64,000 bases of DNA from Pseudomonadota bacterium. Lineage in GTDB: Bacteria > Pseudomonadota > Gammaproteobacteria > Burkholderiales > Thiobacillaceae. Location: the NCBI GenBank assembly GCA_021847835.1, contig JAJZPR010000001.1, forward strand, positions 124,001 through 188,000, read 5' to 3'. The position numbers were made by a program, and so were the translations under genes. Positions 39,546-46,566 of the stretch are shown piece after piece (position 1 is the stretch's first letter; the number at the start of each line of letters is the position of its first letter). The notes under the pieces were generated by a model. That model was not told the origin of the DNA. It saw only the letters and a program-made list of their open reading frames with translations, and ran no database searches.

Positions 39546-39995
39546 ATGGTTGATTTTCAGGTTGCCCGCAGCCGCGCATTCACTTCTGACCCGATGAATT
39601 TTCAGGCCAGGGTTGCCATGCTGGGCAATTTGCGCGGCTCTGCTGCCCGCGCGTCAAAAAAACAACTTAGTTTGAATGGGGACACTTCCCGGCAGTATTT
39701 AGACCTTGTCGATCTTGAACTGGAAGATCTGGCTAAAGAAGAGGGCCAGGCGCCCCGTGCTTTGGTAATGGGAATTGATTTTTTGCTTGCGCGCAAAGAA
39801 TCTACAACTGGTTGGTTGTCTGAGCTTGACTCGGATGACCAGAACACCAAGCTGGCTGTTCACGAGTTGATCAGAGATTTTGACCTTAGCGATGCCATTA
39901 CATATCCCCCAGACCCACCCCCACTGCGGCTCCCAGCTGCAGGTTTGAATCTCACCAATCGTCTCCTCCCGACACCTCGGCCTGCGCGGTCGTGA
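39546..39995 (+). CDS. Hypothetical protein near attL
   Basis: A 149-residue open frame that I do not recognise. Residues 1-110 look like a real soluble alpha-helical protein (QYLDLVDLELEDLAKEEG, NTKLAVHELIRDFDLSDA). The last 30 residues are proline- and arginine-rich (PPDPPPLRLP) and may be a read-through of a broken end. The RBS is weak. It lies at the element boundary and precedes the AlpA-like gene by about 90 bp. Confidence 0.45.
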   Translation: MVDFQVARSRAFTSDPMNFQARVAMLGNLRGSAARASKKQLSLNGDTSRQYLDLVDLELEDLAKEEGQAPRALVMGIDFLLARKESTTGWLSELDSDDQNTKLAVHELIRDFDLSDAITYPPDPPPLRLPAAGLNLTNRLLPTPRPARS

Positions 39996-40063
39996 CGCGG
40001 GCGGCCTCTGAGGCCGCACCGCTCGCGCCGCGTCCGTAAACGAGCTCAGCTCAGATCTTGCGG

Positions 40064-40084
40064 CCTCGATTCCTTGAATCGAGG
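40064..40084 (+). promoter_or_regulatory. Hairpin over the ribosome site of the AlpA-like gene
   Basis: A perfect 9-bp stem (CCTCGATTC / GAATCGAGG) with a CTT loop. Its 3' arm contains the GAGG (40081-40084) that serves ATG 40089. It could limit translation unless opened. Confidence 0.5.
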
Positions 40085-40088
40085 CAAA

Positions 40089-40298
40089 ATGGACATCCAA
40101 ACCCTCATCGTGTCGGTCGAACAGGCCGCGCGTGCACTCAGCACGTCGAAACAAACTGTTTATTCGTTGCATGCAGCAGATCCTACTTTTCCACGAATTT
40201 TTAAATTGGGGAAACGAAAGTCGGGCTTGCTTTACTCTGAGTTGGAGGCCTGGCTTCAAAATCGCCGGAAAAATCATCAACTTCGGACGAAGGGGTGA
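40089..40298 (+). CDS. AlpA/excisionase-type helix-turn-helix protein
   Basis: A 69-residue MerR-like DNA-binding protein (VSVEQAARALSTSKQTVYSLHAADPTFPRIFKLGKRKSGLLYSELEAWL is the domain in order: helix-turn-helix, wing with F-P-x-x-F-K-L-G, then the E-x-W helix). Such proteins act as excisionases or as regulators of integrase or replication genes. It directly precedes repA by 3 bp, so it may control replication as well as excision. The start is ATG 40089 with GAGG 4 nt upstream. Confidence 0.75.
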   Translation: MDIQTLIVSVEQAARALSTSKQTVYSLHAADPTFPRIFKLGKRKSGLLYSELEAWLQNRRKNHQLRTKG

Positions 40299-40301
40299 TC
40301 A

Positions 40302-41204
40302 ATGCTGCCCCATAACCAACTTGATGATCCACTGACAAGGATTAGGCAGCTGGCCGCTGAAGCGGCCGCGAAGAACGACCGCAAGGCGTCAGAGACGCCA
40401 CGCCAGATATTCTTGCCCTGTTTCGGTATTGGTGTAATGCCTAACCACCTGGCCCGCTCCAGCTTAATCGCCCCGATTGCACGCGGCCGCCGTAAGTTCC
40501 ATCGGCAGGCCGTTATGGTCACTCGTAGGGATTGCGTGTTGGAATACACGGGTGAGCAACTGGATGAGGCGGACGGCGACATCATCATGGCGCTGATCTT
40601 CTTCGCCCAGCCGCAGGCGCTGGGGACATCTGTCCCGCTCAATCGGGCACAACTGCTGCGCAAGCTCAAGCGCGGTACGGGCAAGCATGACTATGATTGG
40701 CTGCACCGCCGAGTCAAGGCGCTCACGGAGGCCACGCTGTTTCTGGAGGCCAAGAAGCGGGACGGCTCAACGCGATACAGCGTCGGGCGGGCGGTAGCCT
40801 TCCGCATTATTTCTGGCTTCAGCTACAACGAGGAGACCGAGACCTACACCTACAACCTAGATCCTCGGTGGGTGCAGATATTTGGGAACCGAGAATATAG
40901 CCTAATAGACTGGGACAAGCGGATGCAGATTGGTCGCGGGCAGGACATGGCCAAGACCTTGCAAAGGCTAGTGGCCACGTCTGCCGACTTGATACAGCGG
41001 TACGCATTGGACTGGCTCAAGGCCAAGATGGACTACACAGGCCGGATGAGGGACTTCCGGGACGCCGTCAGCCGCGCCGTGCGCGAACTGGAGCGGCTAG
41101 AAATCATTGCCAAAGGGCGCATCGAGCATAGCACCAAGGGCAATGAGCAGCTTTCCATGTGGCTTCCGCCCCGTCGGGATGGCGTCGCGCCCCCATCGGG
41201 ATAG
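40302..41204 (+). CDS. TrfA-type plasmid replication initiation protein
   Basis: A 300-residue protein similar in layout to TrfA/RepA of broad-host-range plasmids. It has an N-terminal basic region, two winged-helix-like domains (FHRQAVMVTRRDCVLEYTGEQLDEADGDI in the first, and DWLHRRVKALTEATLFLEAK), and FGNREYSLIDWDKR in the second. It should bind the iterons that begin inside its own 3' end (from 41171). The AGGGG site 8 nt before ATG 40302 supports the start. Its presence shows the element once replicated, or still can replicate, as a plasmid. Confidence 0.82.
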   Translation: MLPHNQLDDPLTRIRQLAAEAAAKNDRKASETPRQIFLPCFGIGVMPNHLARSSLIAPIARGRRKFHRQAVMVTRRDCVLEYTGEQLDEADGDIIMALIFFAQPQALGTSVPLNRAQLLRKLKRGTGKHDYDWLHRRVKALTEATLFLEAKKRDGSTRYSVGRAVAFRIISGFSYNEETETYTYNLDPRWVQIFGNREYSLIDWDKRMQIGRGQDMAKTLQRLVATSADLIQRYALDWLKAKMDYTGRMRDFRDAVSRAVRELERLEIIAKGRIEHSTKGNEQLSMWLPPRRDGVAPPSG

Positions 41205-41756
41205 CGTCGCCCATTATCGGGATAGCGTCGCGTTTTGACGGGATAGCATCGCACCACCCATTCGAAAATCCGCGCTAGGTAAGGGTTTCCGGACCGCGCT
41301 TCCCCTTCTACTCTTCCTACTGTTTTTCTACCGGGGAAGCTTGGGGATACTTTCCCAAAATGTCACCCTACGGGTGGTCATTGATGGAAGGGGGCTGTCT
41401 GCCCCCTACATGCGCCTTCGGCGCATCCCCCGACGCTTATGCGGCGAGCATCGGGGTTTCACCCCGTCGGGATGGCGTCGCGCCCCCATCGGGATAGCGT
41501 CGCCCATTATCGGGATAGCGTCGCGTTTTGACGGGATAGCATCGCACCACCCATTCGAAAATCCGCGCTAGGTAAGGGTTTCCGGACCGCGCTTCCCCTT
41601 CTACTCTTCCTACTGTTTTTCTACCGGGGAAGCTTGGGGATACTTTCCCAAAATGTCACCCTACGGGTGGTCATTGATGGAAGGGGGCTGTCTGCCCCCT
41701 ACATGCGCCTTCGGCGCATCCCCCGACGCTTATGCGGCGAGCATCGGGGTTTCACC
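41171..41756. repeat. Tandem 293-bp duplication carrying iterons (oriV-like)
   Basis: Bases 41171-41463 recur almost exactly at 41464-41756. Each unit begins with four iterons of the form CGGGATAGCGTCGC spaced 21-22 bp, with small variations, followed by an AT-richer stretch and GC hairpins. The first unit overlaps the last 34 bp of the replication gene. Eight iterons next to a TrfA-type gene make this a replication origin. I see no gene in 41205-41922. Confidence 0.85.
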
Positions 41757-41771
41757 CCGAACCCCCAAAGG

Positions 41772-41797
41772 CCGGGGCTAGTCGCCCCGGTTTTTTT
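41772..41797 (+). terminator. Intrinsic terminator after the iterons
   Basis: CCGGGGC (41772-41778) pairs with GCCCCGG (41784-41790), followed by seven T. Confidence 0.85.
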
Positions 41798-41922
41798 GTC
41801 GCTTCGCGACTATGTCTATAAGGCAAAGAAAGACGCCACTTTTGGTCGTCTTTGCGCACCTTCATTTTCGGAAAAAAAAGATAACCTCAAAGAATCCAAA
41901 AAACACCAAGAGAGAGGCCAAA

Positions 41923-42363
41923 ATGTTTGAAAAATTCGTTGGGAAGTTCTGTGGTTGGATTGACGCCTCTCCGGCCTTCCAACGTTTTTTAACCATCACC
42001 CCACGCCAAGAAAAAATCGCGAGATTAACTTTCCTGCCGGCGTTGGCCGTCGCGGCGTGGTTCATTTTCTGGTCGGTTCAGGCGACCGCAGCTGAACCCA
42101 ACCTCGAAAGATTTTTCTTGATCCACGAGGCCAAGCCCATCCTTATCCAGACTCAAGATGCGAATGGTCAGCCAATCAACGAAGTCCGTCAGATAAGCCT
42201 CCTTGTGCAGCTTCCAGGCGAACGTGTTGCTCGTCGTATTCTGGTCAGCCTGGATGACAACCTGCTGCTCGACCCTCGTGCACCAGCTCCGGGTGAGAAG
42301 ACCTACCACGGCATTATTGAGCTCGATGGCAGCTTCACGGCGTCACCAGTGGCTAGGCCATGA
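41923..42363 (+). CDS. Uncharacterised single-span membrane/periplasmic protein
   Basis: A 146-residue protein with one hydrophobic helix at ~40-60 (FLPALAVAAWFIFWSVQATA), placing residues 61-146 outside the inner membrane. That part is a small beta-rich domain with no recognised motif. A GAGAGAGG site precedes ATG 41923. It overlaps the next gene by ATGA, so the two are coupled. It is not a known conjugation component to me. Confidence 0.6.
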   Translation: MFEKFVGKFCGWIDASPAFQRFLTITPRQEKIARLTFLPALAVAAWFIFWSVQATAAEPNLERFFLIHEAKPILIQTQDANGQPINEVRQISLLVQLPGERVARRILVSLDDNLLLDPRAPAPGEKTYHGIIELDGSFTASPVARP

Positions 42364-43961
42364 AACGCGTCATCACCTGGTTTGTCCTGTCCATCTTCTA
42401 CGCCATGACCATCATGGTGCCGAGGGTGGTTACGGCTGCCCCCTCTACCTGGATCAAATCTGGCCCCACCTTTGAATCCGGTGGGCTAGGCGACTGGACA
42501 ACCTTCTCCCAGGACCCCTACCACTGGATGCCCTACAAGCTGAAGGACGGGGTATCGTTGTCTGACCCGGACTATGTGGTCTACGCCCCGAAGGACAATT
42601 TCCGCCTGCTGGCGGAAGGGCAATACAACCAAAAGGACAAGACCTTCGATTGGCGCATGATCGAGGGCGAGCGCTGGATTACCCAGGGCCGCGAAGATAT
42701 CGGCAAGGCAGGGCTTACCAGCAAGGAGATGTCCGATCGCATCGCCGCATTCCCGAAGAACATGAACTATGTGTTCGCGGCCTATAGCCCGGAAACCACC
42801 ACGCTTCACGTCGAGGTGCAGAAGATCGAGAAGCTGCCGAACGGCAAGATCGAGGTCAGAACGGCAGACTTCACCCCATGGCACGGCGAGCACTGGGCGC
42901 GCGCCCAGAAGTACCTCACGCCGGACGAGAAAAACCTGGATCCGTTTCGGGCGGGGCACAACCCGTTCGAGAACTTCAAGGGCGCCAGCGTCACGGACAA
43001 GGTGTTCCATAATGTGTCATGGGCCGCGGCCAAGGTCATCGTCGGCCACGCCCAGCGTTACTACGGCGCGCCGATTTCCTTCGTCGCGCTTAGCAGCTCT
43101 CGCTTCACCCAGGACGTAAGGACATCTGGCGGACTGTTCAAGAAAACCATCACCGTCACGGTGAAAGGGTTAGCCCAGACCCGTTGGTATGTGGGCACGC
43201 CCATCGAGCTGCAGCCGACCGGAGAGATGGGCATGATCTGCGTGGGCCCGAACGCCACCGCAAACAGTTGCGACGCGCCCCAGCACATCGCCCACGCCGG
43301 CGTGAGCTTCATGCCCTGGGATGGCGGCAACATGCCGAATCCGGAAGACCTGGTGTATCAGTGGACGCAGAAGAAGACAGCGTTTACGGTGCTGTTCTTT
43401 GCGGTGGTGTTGGCGGTGCTGACATGGGGGGTTGCGGCACTTGCAACGGCGGGGGCGGGAATACAACTAGGTGCTCTTGGTACTCTCGCGCCTGGGACGA
43501 TTGGCGCTATCGCTGGCGTGACCTACGCTGTCGCCAACACCGTCTTCCACTCAGGAGGCGGGCTGACGCAGATGCAGGATGGGTTCTTCGGCTCCACCGG
43601 CAGTGGAGTATTGACGCCTCCATCGGCTGATGCTGGGGCAGATCAACACACCAAGAATCTGGCCAAGGCCATCCAGCAGAATCATATTGACCCGGTGTAC
43701 GGGTATGGGTTGACCGGCACCACAACACTTTACAAAGGCGCCTGCCCGGAGGGCTACACCGTCAAGCAGTGCACCGATGCCAGCCTTGATCCCGGAACCA
43801 TGTGGCGGCCAGACACCTACGCCGAATACAACACGGTGCTGGATCTGCGCGAGCGCTACGCGAAATGCAAGGAGCAGGGTTACACCGGCGTGACGCTCAA
43901 CCAGTGCGCCGCTCCAAAAGAAGGGGAATGGGGAGATCCTGCTGCAATGCCGGCACCGTAA
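42360..43961 (+). CDS. Uncharacterised large exported protein
   Basis: A 533-residue protein with a signal peptide (1-26) and an extracytoplasmic N-terminal domain rich in Trp and Tyr (residues 27-330). A hydrophobic region (~340-395) could form two helices, and a cysteine-containing tail follows (KGACPEGYTVKQCTDAS, CKEQGYTGVTLNQC). I cannot assign a family. It is translationally coupled to the preceding small protein, and a terminator follows. A surface or envelope role in the mobile element is the most that can be said. Confidence 0.6.
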   Translation: MKRVITWFVLSIFYAMTIMVPRVVTAAPSTWIKSGPTFESGGLGDWTTFSQDPYHWMPYKLKDGVSLSDPDYVVYAPKDNFRLLAEGQYNQKDKTFDWRMIEGERWITQGREDIGKAGLTSKEMSDRIAAFPKNMNYVFAAYSPETTTLHVEVQKIEKLPNGKIEVRTADFTPWHGEHWARAQKYLTPDEKNLDPFRAGHNPFENFKGASVTDKVFHNVSWAAAKVIVGHAQRYYGAPISFVALSSSRFTQDVRTSGGLFKKTITVTVKGLAQTRWYVGTPIELQPTGEMGMICVGPNATANSCDAPQHIAHAGVSFMPWDGGNMPNPEDLVYQWTQKKTAFTVLFFAVVLAVLTWGVAALATAGAGIQLGALGTLAPGTIGAIAGVTYAVANTVFHSGGGLTQMQDGFFGSTGSGVLTPPSADAGADQHTKNLAKAIQQNHIDPVYGYGLTGTTTLYKGACPEGYTVKQCTDASLDPGTMWRPDTYAEYNTVLDLRERYAKCKEQGYTGVTLNQCAAPKEGEWGDPAAMPAP

Positions 43962-43981
43962 CGTCTCAGACGACCACAAGC

Positions 43982-44010
43982 AAAGGCCCGGGTAACCGGG
44001 CCTTTTGTTT
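43982..44010. terminator. Terminator between convergent genes
   Basis: A 10-bp stem AAAGGCCCGG / CCGGGCCTTT with loop GTAA, followed by TTGTTT on the plus strand. It sits between the 533-residue gene and the lipoprotein gene. Confidence 0.8.
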
Positions 44011-44506
44011 ACTTCCAGAAATCTGAAGCGGAATAGTCAGCAAGGTTCTTGTAGCTATACCCCAAACGGGGGCATACAACGCCACCCTCGGTTAAAGAGG
44101 TTCCGCCAGACCAATAGCAACTTGGGTCTCCGTGTTTTGCTACCGTCTCGACCCAATATGCCTTGCTTCCCACAATTTTAATTTTAACAATGTCACCATC
44201 AGTCACTCCTGCATGGACATTGGCACTTTTGGGCACAAATGCGCCGACCTTTGCCATCCCGTTCCAGTAGGAATTAGCGAACACGACACCAAGCACTTCT
44301 TGGCCGGGATCGTTGCAGCGTTCATCATTGAAATTGCTACATACGATTTTTTTGTCCAAGTCGGACCTGACAAAAGCTTTGCCGAGAAAGACCCCTTGCC
44401 CAGATTTATCAATCTTGGCCACCTTCGCAGGGTCAATTGTCCCGCAGGCAGCCATGGCCAGCGCCGCACCCACCGCCGCCACCATCTTCATGCTCTTGTA
44501 CATCAT
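44009..44506 (-). CDS. Uncharacterised lipoprotein
   Basis: A 165-residue protein with a lipobox (ALAMAACG), so it is likely a lipoprotein. The mature part has four or five cysteines (CSNFNDERC, GDPSC, VVCPRLG) but no recognised domain. The start ATG 44506 follows an AGGAGAGG site; a longer frame to 44524 is less likely. It is the last gene of a minus-strand unit with the FlhC-like gene. Confidence 0.65.
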   Translation of the reverse strand: MMYKSMKMVAAVGAALAMAACGTIDPAKVAKIDKSGQGVFLGKAFVRSDLDKKIVCSNFNDERCNDPGQEVLGVVFANSYWNGMAKVGAFVPKSANVHAGVTDGDIVKIKIVGSKAYWVETVAKHGDPSCYWSGGTSLTEGGVVCPRLGYSYKNLADYSASDFWK

Positions 44507-44646
44507 CACCTCTCCTTCGTTCATTGTTCAAAGTTCGGCCGCGCCGTTATCCGATTGAACCGCCATAACCTTTGTATGGCCCTTGCGGGCCAATTCATAA
44601 AGCAAGGCTATCACTTATCGGGCTGTCCGAATTTCGGGGTCCGGTT

Positions 44647-45126
44647 CTAGCGACCCACACAAAACGGACATTCCGCAGAACGACCATACTGCCCTTCGTG
44701 GCGTATGAAACCCGATCCGCACTTTCCACACGTTTCCAGCCAGGTCAGCCTAGCGCACAGGTTTCGGATGATCGTCCAGGCAAGGGTCGAGTTCATATCT
44801 GCTCGGGGAAGCAGTTCCCTATATCCTTCCCATACTCGGATAAACTGCCCAGCTTGGATGAATTTTATTTCCTTTCCCAAGTCGGCAGCGAAATAGAGAT
44901 TTGCAAACGCTGCCGCTTCCTGCCGCTGCCTGATAGTTCTCAACCCCGCATCGATTTCACTGTACGTTCTACCAGAGGAAGGATTTTTGCCGTGAACATC
45001 TTTCCAAAGCTCCCTCAGAAACCGTTCTGGCAGGCCTGTCGTTGACCGAACATAGGCGAGTCGAACTCCGATCTGTACCAGTGCTAACGCATCAACCCTC
45101 GCCTCGATCAAAGCTAGTTTATTCAT
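44647..45126 (-). CDS. FlhC-like transcriptional activator
   Basis: A 159-residue protein resembling FlhC. The N-terminal helical half (ARVDALALVQIGVRLAYVRSTTGLPERFLRELWKDVHG, in order) is followed by a C-terminal zinc site with Cys133, Cys136, Cys153 and Cys156. The CX2C-X16-CX2C spacing equals that of E. coli FlhC (137/140/157/160). FlhC-type proteins encoded by conjugative and mobilizable elements (SetC, AcaC, SgaC) activate transfer genes with an FlhD partner. No clear FlhD homologue is seen here. An excellent GGAGGTGA site precedes ATG 45126. Confidence 0.78.
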   Translation of the reverse strand: MNKLALIEARVDALALVQIGVRLAYVRSTTGLPERFLRELWKDVHGKNPSSGRTYSEIDAGLRTIRQRQEAAAFANLYFAADLGKEIKFIQAGQFIRVWEGYRELLPRADMNSTLAWTIIRNLCARLTWLETCGKCGSGFIRHEGQYGRSAECPFCVGR

Positions 45127-45129
45127 TGC

Positions 45130-45372
45130 TCACCTCCAGTGTTGGTTAAGGTAGGGATAGCCGACCCGCTCGTAATAGGCCTGCGCCATGTCTCGTTCGT
45201 CGGAGCCGTTGCTGCTGTAACCGTCTTCACGTGGATTGGCTTGCCAGTTCATGATGCCGCACAGATCTGCAATAAAGCCCCTAAGAACGGTTTCCGGCTC
45301 CACCCCATCGTCCCGGCACAGCTCGACAAACTCCGGCGGAAGCTCGATGGTAAGTTTGGTTTTCCTTTTCAT
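45130..45372 (-). CDS. Small helix-rich plasmid protein, possibly ribbon-helix-helix
   Basis: An 80-residue protein starting MKRKTKLTIELPPEFVELCRD, which reads as a beta strand followed by helices, compatible with a ribbon-helix-helix DNA-binding protein. The C-terminal 30 residues are polar and tyrosine-rich. It has an AGGAGAGG site, follows the DUF6573-like gene by 1 bp and ends 3 bp before the FlhC-like gene. The function is not known. It could be the regulatory partner of the FlhC-like protein, but it does not look like FlhD. Confidence 0.6.
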   Translation of the reverse strand: MKRKTKLTIELPPEFVELCRDDGVEPETVLRGFIADLCGIMNWQANPREDGYSSNGSDERDMAQAYYERVGYPYLNQHWR

Positions 45373-45373
45373 A

Positions 45374-45865
45374 TCAATCCTCTCCTGGCAGCATGATCGT
45401 GATGACCGGCTCGCCGTTGTCCCCCGGACCGATCCGGCACACCAGCCTGGTCAGCCTCGGCCTAAGGCTCCGGCCACCGCGCACCACGCGGTAAAGCTGG
45501 AATTGGAAGCTCTCGCGCTGGGTATTACGCCTAGCGGCATTGATTGCCATCCAAAGCACGTCCCACAGTCGCCCAGCCTGGTCCTGATAGGTCTGACGCC
45601 GGGTGTCTTTCTCACTCCACTCCACGCAATCCGCCCAGGCTGCGCGGGTAAGCGCCACAGGAACGCGGAAACCAGCTTCCCTTGCGGTGTCACTGACATC
45701 CACCAGGAACCCATCCTCGATCGCCTGCGCCCGGGTGTAGACGTGGATCGGATCGCCGAAGATTTCGGTCATGGTCTGTGCTTCGCCAACCTGCTTTTTG
45801 GTGGGCCTCTGGGGTGCGGGGCAAAGCCCTGCGGTGTTTGTGCCGGTGTTCGTTTGTGTTGCCAT
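45374..45865 (-). CDS. DUF6573-like protein
   Basis: A 163-residue protein with the segment FGDPIHVYTRAQAIEDGFLVDVSDTAREAGFRVPVALTRAAW, in order, which I recall from small plasmid and ICE proteins grouped as DUF6573. The function is unknown. It is the first gene of the minus-strand unit leading to the FlhC-like and lipoprotein genes. An AGGAGG site precedes ATG 45865. Confidence 0.6.
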   Translation of the reverse strand: MATQTNTGTNTAGLCPAPQRPTKKQVGEAQTMTEIFGDPIHVYTRAQAIEDGFLVDVSDTAREAGFRVPVALTRAAWADCVEWSEKDTRRQTYQDQAGRLWDVLWMAINAARRNTQRESFQFQLYRVVRGGRSLRPRLTRLVCRIGPGDNGEPVITIMLPGED

Positions 45866-45884
45866 GTCCCTACCTCCTGGTTAA

Positions 45885-46133
45885 GTTGAACCTGCTTTTC
45901 GGAGCCGCCTCGCCCTTGAGGCTGGAGGGCGCGTGCCGCAAGGCTTCATGCGGGGTTTCGGCGCGGTGCAAGCGGGCATGACAGACGGGGTTTCGCGGTC
46001 GTGGAATACCGGAGGGAGCGAAGCGACTGAGGATATGCCGCGAAAGCCGCGCCGGCTGGCGTGACCGATTGCTTGAGCGCCGCCGCATGAAAGCGCCCGG
46101 AAGCCTTGGGCGGCTCCGAAAAGCAGGTTCAAC
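45885..46133. repeat. 25-bp perfect inverted repeat around a 199-bp spacer
   Basis: 45885-45909 is the exact reverse complement of 46109-46133 (contains ACCTGCTTTTCGGAGCCGCC). Beyond it, both arms run into a ribosome-site-like CCAGGAG and a related start (ATGG...CAACACAAAC), so the similarity extends imperfectly into the beginning of the DUF6573-like gene. The spacer has no gene. Confidence 0.75.
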
Positions 46134-46566
46134 CAGGAGATGGGCAACACAAACAGGTTTCACCGGCACAGCGCGGGAATCCGCGCCATCAAGGTTTTGA
46201 GCCATCGCGACGGCAAGGCCGTGGCGATGACATATCCGGCAAGCCCGCAGGGCGCGCAGCGTGCCGCCGGCGCCACAGGCGCGGGCATAAGGCACGCGAA
46301 GGCCAAGCGGAGCGCGGAGCCGCAGGCGGAGGCGTGAGGGATGCGCAGGGGACCGAAGGCCTCCCCGCAGGGGGATGAGCGCGACGCGCGAACCCGGAGC
46401 AAGCCCGACCCGAAGGGGCACGCAAAAACTGAACAGTGGCCACTGGAGGCCAATGGAGGCCAGGCACGGATGCTTGAAGCCTCTTTTCGGAGAAACCTTG
46501 GCCACTGGAGGCCACTAGCGGCCAGCCCGTTAAATGGCGTCACTAATAACGCCCAAGGTGCGCCCA
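46134..46566. repeat. Non-coding region with short direct repeats downstream of the relaxase
   Basis: No gene is supported in 46134-46566. A 16-bp unit TGGCCACTGGAGGCCA occurs at 46437 and 46499. GTCACTAATAACGC occurs at 46539-46552 and again at 46609-46622 inside the 3' end of the relaxase gene. Confidence 0.6.

Noticed and set aside
41150-41760. Possible CRISPR array from the regularly spaced repeats
   Set aside because: The repeats are 14-16 bp iterons spaced 21-22 bp, with no unique spacers of 30 bp or more and no cas genes. Position and form fit a replication origin.
45885-46133. Insertion sequence bounded by 25-bp inverted repeats
   Set aside because: The 199-bp interior has no transposase, and there is no flanking target duplication. 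The similarity extends beyond the repeats into gene starts, unlike IS ends.
46134-46566. Short plus-strand open frames as genes downstream of the relaxase
   Set aside because: Their products are low-complexity, charge-rich sequences without ribosome sites. The interval looks like non-coding plasmid DNA with direct repeats.
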